Shown here: piece by piece, positions 16,640 to 24,012 of the stretch | How the letters are laid out: the number at the start of each line of letters is the position of its first letter | How positions within the stretch are numbered: position 1 is the first letter of the stretch | DNA from: Caballeronia choica | Lineage (GTDB): Bacteria > Pseudomonadota > Gammaproteobacteria > Burkholderiales > Burkholderiaceae | Assembly: GCF_001544535.1 (NCBI RefSeq) | Contig: NZ_FCON02000054.1 | Span: 1 to 49,879, forward strand | DNA length: 49,879 nt | Reading direction: 5' to 3' | The notes under the pieces: model-generated | What the model was told of the DNA's origin: nothing | The model's database searches: none | What the model saw: only the letters and a program-made list of their open reading frames with translations | Program-made: the position numbers and the translations under genes

Positions 16640-17234
16640 ACACGCGCGCAAGCGATCCGGGAACAGCCCGTCGAACGCGCCGACAACTCGTTGGAGTTTT
16701 GGTCGCCACGACACCTCGACCACCTTAGGGGCAGTGGCTTCCTCGACTGCGAGTGGCAGACAACGGGGCTGTTCCAGATCGATGCGATCGGCCCATCGCT
16801 CGCCGCGACTTTCCGCTTCTGATCGCGCGCCCGGGTTGTCCCCAGTCTTTGGGGAACACCCTGTTGACAAGCGTCTGACAACGAGCCCAAGTGTCTGACG
16901 CGAAAGCGGATATCGTGGCCGCTTCAAAGCGCGTCACTCGTATCGAAGACGGGGATGACTTATCCCCGGCGAATGTTGAAAGGGCTGTGGACAAGCCCGG
17001 GGCTACTCGCCTACGCCGTTGATTCGCATGGCTAAAACGTCTGCGATGCGCTTTGAGTCAGCGTCGCAGACACGCCAGCGAGCGCGCGAGCACACGCTTG
17101 TTATCCACAGTTTTTGTGGACAGCCTTGTTCATAAGCGCGCGGTAGTCGTGGCAAGCCGTTGATCGACAACGACTTTGAACCGCCGACCTCGTGTGAGTC
17201 GCGAGCCGCGTTTCACACGCATCCGCGCGACATC
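16640..17234. other. 595-nt gene-free region with hairpins and DnaA-box-like 9-mers
   Basis: No convincing gene is present. The region holds a long-range inverted repeat (GGAACAGCCC at 16660-16669, GGGCTGTTCC at 16766-16775) and four short hairpins at 16839-16855, 16951-16967, 16982-16998 and 17104-17120. It also contains DnaA-box-like 9-mers: TTGTCCCCA (16836), TTATCCCCG (16960), TGTGGACAA (16986) and an exact TTATCCACA (17101), plus TGTGGACAG (17115). There is no replication gene nearby. A small RNA, a DnaA-binding locus or a tail structure of the efflux mRNA are all possible. Confidence 0.45.
17104..17120. other. Perfect hairpin containing DnaA-box sequence
   Basis: TCCACA (17104-17109) and TGTGGA (17115-17120) flank a 5-nt loop. 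The left arm is part of TTATCCACA at 17101-17109, which matches the DnaA consensus TTATNCACA exactly. Confidence 0.5.
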
Positions 17235-18479
17235 TCAGAGCTTCCTCACAACGAATTCGATACCGCATTCGGCGAACGCGGTGCGCGTCTGGTCGAAGCG
17301 CGGAAGTTCTGGCAGAAAGCCTTGAGTCAGGCGCTCGACCTTTTCGATGCTGACTTCGTCATCGAACCCTTGCAGCATTTCCAGCACGTTGACCGAGACC
17401 GGCGACCAGCTCCGCTGCTTGAACATCGTGAACGTGTGCTTGTGGTCGCCGTTGAACGTCGACGGCCAGACACCCTGCTCGTACATGTCCTCGTCGGGGA
17501 CCGTGACGACGAGATGTCCGCCGGGCTTGAGCACGCGCAGCCATTGCTGGATCGCAGCACGCGGCTCGATCACATGCTCGAGGCAATGCGCCGAGTAGAC
17601 GAAGTCGAATTGCGCGTCGTCCACGTTCGCGAGGAACTGCGCGTCGCCCTGCGCCCAATCGTAGACCGTCACGCTGCCCATGCGCGGAAACAGGGCGCGA
17701 TACAGGCCGATGCTGTCCGGCCCGCCGCCGATATCCAGGCCGTTGCCGACCAGCCAGCGATTGCTGAAGCGCGCGTCGTGCATGCGTCGATTGATCGACA
17801 TGCACGTCGTACCGGGCACGCCCAGATGCAGCATGTCGGCGCTGGTCCTGTCGCCGGGACGGACCCATTTCGTCAGGTCGCACGCGCCCCACGCCAACGG
17901 CCAGAGCACCGCATAGCCCGTGTCCTCCGCGTGCCAGTGAACGCTGTGCGTGGCGCGATAGCTTTCGAGCAATGCGACGAATTCGGCTTCCTTGTGAAAC
18001 GCATTCTCGACCGCGTCGGGCAACGGCCCGAACGCCACCTCGAAATCGCGTCGATAAATCCGGATGTCGTCGACGATCACCAATGCGCCGTCGATTTTTC
18101 CGCGCAATAGTTGGAGTTCGGCCAGGAGCGGCAGACGCTCGTCGGCGGGGCGGCCGGTGTCCGAGTAGCTTTCGCCGCCGTGGTCGGCGCCGGGATAGTG
18201 CGCGTCGAGAAAGACCAGACAGCGGGAGTCGTCCAGCGCATGGGCCACGGACGGCGATTGCAGAAAGCTGAGGCTGTCGGTGTGCATGACCTGCACGCGC
18301 TCGCTTTGCTGCGCCTTCGCGAACAGCGGCTCGTAGATCTCGCACGACAACGCCTGCTTGAATCCGGCGTCGAGCGCCGCGTTGCAAGACGTGCCCTGGC
18401 CATAGCCCGTCTCGATCAGGTGCGTCACGCGATGTTCGGCGATAAGACGGTTCAACACGAAGCGGGTGAGGTTTCCCAT
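17235..18479 (-). CDS. Two-domain methyltransferase-like protein
   Basis: A 414-residue protein with two segments that each look like part of a class I methyltransferase fold. In residues 1-200 there is a glycine-rich loop in HLIETGYGQGTSC (about 20-32) followed by LVFLDAHYPG and VIVDDIRIY, a form seen in uncharacterised methyltransferase-like proteins of polysaccharide loci. Residues 245-414 carry a standard methyltransferase-11 domain: LDIGGGPDSIG (motif I), DFVYSAHCLEHV and LKPGGHLVVTVPDED. The ATG at 18479 is the first consistent start; the open frame above it is shadow. The substrate is unknown. It stands alone between the gene-free region and the AsmA terminator. Confidence 0.7.
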   Translation of the reverse strand: MGNLTRFVLNRLIAEHRVTHLIETGYGQGTSCNAALDAGFKQALSCEIYEPLFAKAQQSERVQVMHTDSLSFLQSPSVAHALDDSRCLVFLDAHYPGADHGGESYSDTGRPADERLPLLAELQLLRGKIDGALVIVDDIRIYRRDFEVAFGPLPDAVENAFHKEAEFVALLESYRATHSVHWHAEDTGYAVLWPLAWGACDLTKWVRPGDRTSADMLHLGVPGTTCMSINRRMHDARFSNRWLVGNGLDIGGGPDSIGLYRALFPRMGSVTVYDWAQGDAQFLANVDDAQFDFVYSAHCLEHVIEPRAAIQQWLRVLKPGGHLVVTVPDEDMYEQGVWPSTFNGDHKHTFTMFKQRSWSPVSVNVLEMLQGFDDEVSIEKVERLTQGFLPELPRFDQTRTAFAECGIEFVVRKL

Positions 18480-18713
18480 GGTCGATGATGGCTTGGAGGT
18501 TGGTCGATGAAAGGCTGCGCGGTCACATGAAACCGGTGTCCGCGATTCGCGCCCGACTGGCCGTTCGCCCGGCAACTGTTAGGAATGCGTAGGCTATAAA
18601 GCACTGCGGCCACTATACGTGGCGCTGAAAATGGAACGTGGAAATGTGTGCTCTGACGAGTGTCGCACACGAGCCTGCGAAGCGTTCCGTTCCATCATCG
18701 GATACGGGCGCAC
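18480..18713. other. Upstream region of the methyltransferase-like gene
   Basis: This 234-nt stretch between the methyltransferase start and the AsmA terminator holds no gene. It must contain the promoter of the minus-strand gene, but no confident -35/-10 pair was found. Confidence 0.4.
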
Positions 18714-18753
18714 GAAAAAGAGCGGCCGGCGACGCTTTCGCGTCGCGGGCCGC
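18714..18753 (-). terminator. Rho-independent terminator after the AsmA gene
   Basis: A 14-bp stem with one mismatch (18722-18735 with 18740-18753, loop TTTC) is followed on the minus strand by CTCTTTTT. It lies 41 nt past the AsmA stop. Confidence 0.82.
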
Positions 18754-18793
18754 CAGCCATGCCACGATCAGAAGGGCAGCAAACCCCGCGTGC

Positions 18794-21151
18794 TCAACTC
18801 CCCCGATACTGCGCCGCGCTCGCGGGCGATGAACTCGCCGGCGCCCTGGCTTTCGGTGCGGAAGCTGCCGCCGCGTCCGACGGCATGTACGACGGCGCCG
18901 CCTTCGCTTTCTGCTGCTGGCCCGCCGGCGGCGCGTTCGGCGCGCTGCGAACGTCCGCGAGCATCTGCGCGCACGGGAGCGGCTTGTTGTTGCTCGGCGC
19001 GATCAGCGGGATCAGCGCGGCGAACGGATTGATCAGCCCGAGTCCGACCGCCGCCGCGCCGCGTACCGCGAGCGCGCCCGCGCTCACGCCGACGTGCGGG
19101 TCCTTGAACGTCCCCTTCACGTAGAGCGGCGAGCGCAGCGAAAACACCCGGAAGCCCTTGGTATGCGGATGGATGTTGAGGTCCATCTCCTCGGTCTTCA
19201 GGTCGATGTGGCCGTCCATGTTGATCACGGCGTCGTCGGTATCGAGGGCGAACACGCGCGATTCCAGCACGCCGTTGGTCGCCACGAAGTCGGCCGCCGC
19301 GCAGTTGATCTTCACGTCGCGCTTGCCGAACAGCTTCTCGTACACCACGTTCGCCACGTTCAGGCCCGCCGCCTCCATATACAGGCGGCTCACCGTGCCA
19401 TCGGTGATGAGCGCCTTGACTTCGCCGTTCGAGGTCGCCGCGAGCGCCGCCGGCGAATTGCCGGTCGCCGAGAGTGCGGCGTCGCCGTTCACTTCGCCGA
19501 GCGCCGTCTGCATCGTCTTGACGTTCGGGAACAACTGCTTGAGCTTCAGGTGCCGCGCCTGCGTCGATACGCGGCCCTTGAGCGGCACTGCGCTGCCGTC
19601 GAGATTGATGTTCGACGCCAGCGTGCCGCCCGCGACGCCGAATTTGAGCGGTTCGAGGGACAGCACCCCGTCCTTCATGATGACGTGCGTATAGAGGTCG
19701 GTGATCGGCAGGTCCGGGTCCTTGATGAGGCGGCGGCCGGTGAACTTCACGTCGGTATCGATCGCTTTCCAGCGGTCGGTCTTGAATTCCTCGGTCGGCA
19801 GCGCCTTGCTCGACGGCTGGCGGTTTTCCTCGCCGCGCTTCGCCTTGCTCGCGTTGGAGTCGGCGCCGATGACCGGTGCCAGGTCGGAGAACTGCAGCAG
19901 ATGCGACACCAGTTCGCCCGACAGCAGCGGCCGGGGCTTGCGGCCCGCGTACACGAGCGAGCCGTTGAGGTCGCTGCCGCCCACGCGGCCGGTGAAATTC
20001 TCATACTTGAAGACGCTTCCGTCTTCCCTGAACTGGCCGACGAGCCGGCCTTCGGTCGCGTAGGGCGGCGTCTCCGGCAGCGTCACGCCGGTGAGCGGAT
20101 AAAGATGCGCCATGCTCACGCCTTGCAGCCAGAGGCGCAGGTCGAGCGCGGCGAGATGCGCCGGATCGGTCACCGTGCCGACGAGCGCGATATGCGTGTC
20201 GCCGATCTTCACGTCGGCCTGTACCGGGAACGGGCGCTCTGCGTCCTGCACGGCGAGCACGCTGCCGACCTTCCCCTCGCCCGAGACGGCGGTCTTGTTG
20301 TAGGTGCCCTTCACCGTCCAGCCGATGCCGTAGGGCGGCACCGGCGGCTTCGGGCCGTTCTTGGTCGTGATGCTGGTATTCGCCGACGTGCTCGCGGGAT
20401 TCGCGGGCGCACCGCTCGCCGCGGCTGCGGCGGACGCAGCCGAAGCCGCCGATGCCTCCGACGCCGCTTCCGCTTCCGCCTGCTTGCCGAGCTTGCTCGC
20501 CCCGCCCTTGCCGACCATCTCCGCCGACGATTTGCGCGACGCCTCTTCCTGCTGCTTCATCACCTCGCCGATCGGCACGGCCTGGCCGAGCGTATCGACG
20601 ACGGCCTGCATGTCGGCCTTCGTGATTTCATCGGAAAAGGCGATATTGCCCTTCGCGAACGCGATGTCGTGCAGCTTCAGGTTCCAGGTTGACGGTTCGG
20701 CCGATTGCTTGAACTTGAGCGTCCAGTTGTTGCGATTGTCCTTGAGCCGCTCCAGATCGACCGACGGATTGACCAGGTTGATGCTCGGAATCACGATGTC
20801 GTGGGCGAGGAGCGGCAGGAGCGCGACCTGGAAATCGATCTCGTCGAGCGTGGCGAAGAACGGCTGTTTCGCCCACTCGGGATTCGCCACCGTGATCTTT
20901 TGCGCGGAAAAGCGCGGCCACGGCACCCAGCGCTTCCAGCCGGTTTCCGCCGGCGGCCGCTGCCAGCCGAGCTTGAGGTCGCCGGTGATGTGAAACTGCC
21001 GGCCGATGGCTTGCGACACCTTGTCGTCGACCCACGGGCGCGCGCGGTTCCAGTCGAAGGTCAGGAAAACGATCACGAGCACCGCGATCAACACCGCGAG
21101 GACGGCAAAGAACCATGCGACTATTTTTCCGATTGTGCGGCCTGCTGCCAT
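18794..21151 (-). CDS. AsmA-family cell-envelope protein
   Basis: A 785-residue protein with one N-terminal transmembrane segment (about residues 8-35) followed by FDWNRARPWVDDKVSQAIGRQFHI, a signature of AsmA proteins, then a long beta-rich periplasmic region. A low-complexity Ala/Ser/Glu stretch at about residues 220-260 separates the N-terminal AsmA domain from the rest, and an Ala/Pro-rich tail ends the protein. AsmA-like proteins are thought to bridge or service lipid traffic between the membranes. GGAG lies 6 nt before the ATG at 21151. It is divergent from the ABC exporter genes at 21266. Confidence 0.87.
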   Translation of the reverse strand: MAAGRTIGKIVAWFFAVLAVLIAVLVIVFLTFDWNRARPWVDDKVSQAIGRQFHITGDLKLGWQRPPAETGWKRWVPWPRFSAQKITVANPEWAKQPFFATLDEIDFQVALLPLLAHDIVIPSINLVNPSVDLERLKDNRNNWTLKFKQSAEPSTWNLKLHDIAFAKGNIAFSDEITKADMQAVVDTLGQAVPIGEVMKQQEEASRKSSAEMVGKGGASKLGKQAEAEAASEASAASAASAAAAASGAPANPASTSANTSITTKNGPKPPVPPYGIGWTVKGTYNKTAVSGEGKVGSVLAVQDAERPFPVQADVKIGDTHIALVGTVTDPAHLAALDLRLWLQGVSMAHLYPLTGVTLPETPPYATEGRLVGQFREDGSVFKYENFTGRVGGSDLNGSLVYAGRKPRPLLSGELVSHLLQFSDLAPVIGADSNASKAKRGEENRQPSSKALPTEEFKTDRWKAIDTDVKFTGRRLIKDPDLPITDLYTHVIMKDGVLSLEPLKFGVAGGTLASNINLDGSAVPLKGRVSTQARHLKLKQLFPNVKTMQTALGEVNGDAALSATGNSPAALAATSNGEVKALITDGTVSRLYMEAAGLNVANVVYEKLFGKRDVKINCAAADFVATNGVLESRVFALDTDDAVINMDGHIDLKTEEMDLNIHPHTKGFRVFSLRSPLYVKGTFKDPHVGVSAGALAVRGAAAVGLGLINPFAALIPLIAPSNNKPLPCAQMLADVRSAPNAPPAGQQQKAKAAPSYMPSDAAAASAPKARAPASSSPASAAQYRGS

Positions 21152-21265
21152 GACGGCTCCAACGTTTTTTCTCGTTGTGCTTCGGCCAGCACGGAGCGTG
21201 CCCGGCAACAGGCGGCGCACCGCCCACGCTGATTCGGCTTAAGATCGCTGGCTTTCTCACTTTTC

Positions 21266-21991
21266 ATGATCCCGATGCCCGATTCTCTCGCAGCGTCCTC
21301 GTCGTCGCGGGTTGTGCATGCTGCACTCGTGGCCGCCTGCGCCATCGAGCGCCGCGATCCGGTGCGCCATGCGACGCTTCTGTTCCCCACCGATTTCACC
21401 CTGCACGAAGGCGAACGCGCCGTCATCACCGGCCCGTCGGGCTCGGGCAAAAGCGTGTTCCTGCGCACGCTGGCCCTGCTCGACCCCGTCGATGCCGGCC
21501 GCATCCTGTGGCGCGGCGCGGCGATCCCGCGCTCTGGCGTGCCGGCGTACCGGCGGCGCGTCGCGTATATCGCGCAACGGCCGGCGATGCTCGACGGCTC
21601 GGTCGAGGACAATCTGCGCTATCCGTTCGGGCTGAAGGTCTATCGCGACCTGCATTTCGATCGCGCGGCCGTGGCACGGCTCGCATCGGCGGCGAGTCGC
21701 GGCGAGGATTTTCTCGACAAGCGCGCGAGCGAGCTCTCGGGCGGCGAAGCGCAGATCGCGGCGTTGATCCGCGTGCTGCAACTCGCCCCCGACGTGCTGC
21801 TGCTCGACGAGCCGACCGCGTCGCTCGATCCAACCTCCGCGCGCGAAATCGAGGCGCTCGTCGAGGCGTGGTTCGCCGGGAACCAGGCGCGGGCGAGCAT
21901 CTGGGTCTCGCACGACCCGGAGCAAGCGCGGCGCGTAGGCGAAAGGCAACTGACGATGGTCGCGGGCAGGCTCACCGAGGGCGCGCCATGA
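21266..21991 (+). CDS. fetA: ABC transporter ATPase, FetA/YbbL-like
   Basis: A 241-residue ATPase with Walker A GPSGSGKS (about residue 56), Q-loop YIAQRPAML, signature LSGGEAQ and Walker B VLLLDEP, then the H-loop SHDPEQARR. The short, FetA-like form and the following FetB-type membrane gene (overlap ATGA) indicate the iron-export/oxidative-stress pair known as YbbL-YbbM in E. coli. A second in-frame ATG three codons later is equally plausible as the start. Confidence 0.82.
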   Translation: MIPMPDSLAASSSSRVVHAALVAACAIERRDPVRHATLLFPTDFTLHEGERAVITGPSGSGKSVFLRTLALLDPVDAGRILWRGAAIPRSGVPAYRRRVAYIAQRPAMLDGSVEDNLRYPFGLKVYRDLHFDRAAVARLASAASRGEDFLDKRASELSGGEAQIAALIRVLQLAPDVLLLDEPTASLDPTSAREIEALVEAWFAGNQARASIWVSHDPEQARRVGERQLTMVAGRLTEGAP

Positions 21992-22788
21992 ACGGTTATC
22001 AGAACCTGAGTCTCTTCGACATCGCGCTGTCGGCGGCGCTGATCGTCGTGAACGGCGCGCTGTCGGTCGCGCTGAAGCTCGACCTCGAACGCAAGCTCGC
22101 GTGGGCGGCGGTGCGCACGGTCGTCCAACTCCTGCTGATCGGCTACGTGCTCGGCTGGGTGTTCGCATTCGACCGCTGGTATGTGGTGCTGCCGCTGATG
22201 GTCGTGATGACGCTGATCGCGGGCGTCTCGGCATCGAATCGCGGACGGCGCACTTACGCCGGACAGCGCGCGGACAGCATCGCGTCGATCTGGGCGAGTA
22301 GCTGGGTCGTCGGGGCGTTCGGGCTGTTTGTCGTGATTCGCATCCATCCCTGGTACGAGCCGCAATATGCGATTCCGATTCTCGGGATGATCCTCGGCAA
22401 TACGCTGACGGGCGTGTCGCTCGGGATCGAGCGGATGACCGAGGAACTGACCGCCGGGCGCGGCGCGGTGGAGATGTCGCTCGCGTTGGGCGCGACGCGT
22501 TGGGAAGCCGCGCAGGGACCCGCGCGGCAGGCCGTGCGGGCGGGCATGATTCCGACGCTCAACCAGATGGCGGTAGTCGGGCTCGTCAGCTTGCCGGGGA
22601 TGATGACGGGGCAAGTGCTTGCCGGGCAGTCGCCGCTACAGGCGGTGCGGTATCAGATCGTGATCATGTTCCTGATCGCGGCGGCGTCGGCGCTGGGGAC
22701 GGTCGGGGCGGTCGTGCTGACTTATCGGCGGCTGTTTTCGCCGGAGCATCGGTTCATGGCGGGGAAACTGGTGGAACGGGGGAAATAG
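21988..22788 (+). CDS. fetB: ABC transporter permease, FetB/YbbM-like
   Basis: A 266-residue inner-membrane protein of the UPF0014/FetB family: about seven hydrophobic segments, early ALIVVNGALSVALKLDL, and the family core GMILGNTLTGVSLGIERM and LPGMMTGQVLAGQSPLQAVRYQI. It overlaps the ATPase stop by 4 nt, so the two are translated together. In E. coli the pair exports iron and protects against peroxide; the same role is inferred here. Confidence 0.87.
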   Translation: MNGYQNLSLFDIALSAALIVVNGALSVALKLDLERKLAWAAVRTVVQLLLIGYVLGWVFAFDRWYVVLPLMVVMTLIAGVSASNRGRRTYAGQRADSIASIWASSWVVGAFGLFVVIRIHPWYEPQYAIPILGMILGNTLTGVSLGIERMTEELTAGRGAVEMSLALGATRWEAAQGPARQAVRAGMIPTLNQMAVVGLVSLPGMMTGQVLAGQSPLQAVRYQIVIMFLIAAASALGTVGAVVLTYRRLFSPEHRFMAGKLVERGK

Positions 22789-22795
22789 CGCGGCT

Positions 22796-22828
22796 GCGCC
22801 GGTCGTCAAGGAAGTCCTCGACCGGCGC
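22796..22828 (+). terminator. Hairpin after fetB, possible terminator without T-run
   Basis: GCGCCGGTCG (22796-22805) and CGACCGGCGC (22819-22828) form a perfect 10-bp stem 7 nt after the fetB stop. No T-run follows, so termination efficiency is uncertain; it may protect the 3' end. It could also stop transcription from the convergent VOC genes. Confidence 0.45.
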
Positions 22829-22898
22829 CAGCGAGCCACGCCATGGGCGAATTGGCCGACGCGGGCGACGCGTGGCATTCCTGCATCGCCCGCATCGG

Positions 22899-23372
22899 TC
22901 AGTCACCGTTATAAGCCCGCTCCAACCCCGCGATATCGAGCTTCACCATCGTCATCATCGCCCGCATGACCCGCGCCGATTTCACCGGGTCCGTGTCATG
23001 CAGCATCCTCGGAAGCGCGGTCGGCACGATCTGCCACGACACCCCGAAGCGGTCCGTCAACCATCCGCATTCCATCGGCGCGCCGCCTTCGAGGAGTTTC
23101 TCCCAGTACGAGTCGACCTCGGCCTGAGTCTCGCACTTCACGAAGTGCGAAGTCGCGGGCGAAAACGTAAAAGCCGACCCGCCGTTGAGCGCCAGAAACT
23201 CCACGCCGTCCAGTTCGAACGACACCAGCAGCACGCTTCCCTTCGGACCCGGTCCCGCGTCCCCGTGACGCAGCACCTCGACGATGCGCGAGTTGCGGAA
23301 CACGCCGGTGTAGAAATTCGCGGCCTCCTCCGCCTGGCCGTTGAACCACAGGCACGTCGCGATCTTTTGCAT
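22899..23372 (-). CDS. VOC-superfamily protein, PhnB/3-demethylubiquinone-methyltransferase-like
   Basis: A 157-residue single-domain protein beginning KIATCLWFNGQAEEAANFYTGVF and ending with the segment RFGVSWQIVPTALPRML, both typical of the PhnB-like branch of the vicinal oxygen chelate superfamily (often annotated as 3-demethylubiquinone-9 3-methyltransferase, a name not matched by evidence of that activity). AGGAG 6 nt before the ATG at 23372 sets the start, eight residues after an upstream alternative. It follows the second VOC gene with a 42-nt gap, suggesting co-transcription. The substrate is unknown. Confidence 0.8.
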   Translation of the reverse strand: MQKIATCLWFNGQAEEAANFYTGVFRNSRIVEVLRHGDAGPGPKGSVLLVSFELDGVEFLALNGGSAFTFSPATSHFVKCETQAEVDSYWEKLLEGGAPMECGWLTDRFGVSWQIVPTALPRMLHDTDPVKSARVMRAMMTMVKLDIAGLERAYNGD

Positions 23373-23414
23373 GGAATCTCCTTTCGCAAGCTTCATTGAC
23401 GACTCATTCGGGAC

Positions 23415-23894
23415 TCACTGACCACTCATCGGCCCCATCTTCGCCATCGCTTCCTGCATCTCGGCGGGCGTGACGTCGCGCTTGTGCGTCGCAATCGACC
23501 AGCGATGCCCGAACGGGTCCTCGACCTGGCCGTAGCGATCGCCCCAGAACATGTCGGTGACGGGCATCGTCGCTTTGGCCCCGGCGGCGACGGCCTGCGC
23601 GAAGGCCGCATCGACGTCCTCGACGTAAAGATGGAGCGTGACGGGCGAGCCCTTCAGCGACGTCGGCCCGAGCGCGCCGCAGCCCGGCATTTCATCGACG
23701 AGCATCAGCGTCGAGTCGCCGATTTTCAGCGACGCGTGCATCAATTTGCCGCCCGGGGCGGGCAGACGGACCATTTCGACCGCGTTGAAAGCCTTCACGT
23801 AGAACGCGATGGCCTCGGCCGCTCCCGCGCAGACGAGATGCGGGGTCAGCGAGTGCATGCCTTCGGGAATGGGCTTGACGGCGGGTGTTGACAT
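23415..23894 (-). CDS. VOC-superfamily protein, PhnB/glyoxalase-like
   Basis: A 159-residue protein with SLTPHLVCAGAAEAIAFYVKAF at the start, a central LMLVDEMPGCGALGP segment, and the end MFWGDRYGQVEDPFGHRWSIATH, the characteristic WGDRYG/DPFGH pattern of PhnB-like VOC proteins. The His and Glu residues that bind metal in active glyoxalases are only partly present. A GGAG lies 8 nt before the ATG. It heads the VOC pair. Confidence 0.82.
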   Translation of the reverse strand: MSTPAVKPIPEGMHSLTPHLVCAGAAEAIAFYVKAFNAVEMVRLPAPGGKLMHASLKIGDSTLMLVDEMPGCGALGPTSLKGSPVTLHLYVEDVDAAFAQAVAAGAKATMPVTDMFWGDRYGQVEDPFGHRWSIATHKRDVTPAEMQEAMAKMGPMSGQ

Positions 23895-24012
23895 GACAGA
23901 GGCTCCTTTGGAGTAAAAATCCGACGAATCGGGACGCGCCCGGCCGGAATGGCAGGCGCCCCACCACTATGACGAGCGACCCGCCGCGCAATCGACACGC
24001 GCGGACAAAATT

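Noticed and set aside
16640-16822. Continuation of the outer-membrane factor frame for 60 codons past its TAG
   Set aside because: No start codon with a ribosome site, no similarity to known domains, and the factor already ends at the normal length. Read-through is not supported.
16151-16927. Minus-strand frame opposite the outer-membrane factor end and gap
   Set aside because: Mostly antisense to the factor; the part in the gap has no ribosome site or known domain, so it is not proposed as a gene.
19094-20692. Plus-strand frame of 532 codons opposite the AsmA gene
   Set aside because: Arg/His-rich shadow; the AsmA gene accounts for the sequence.
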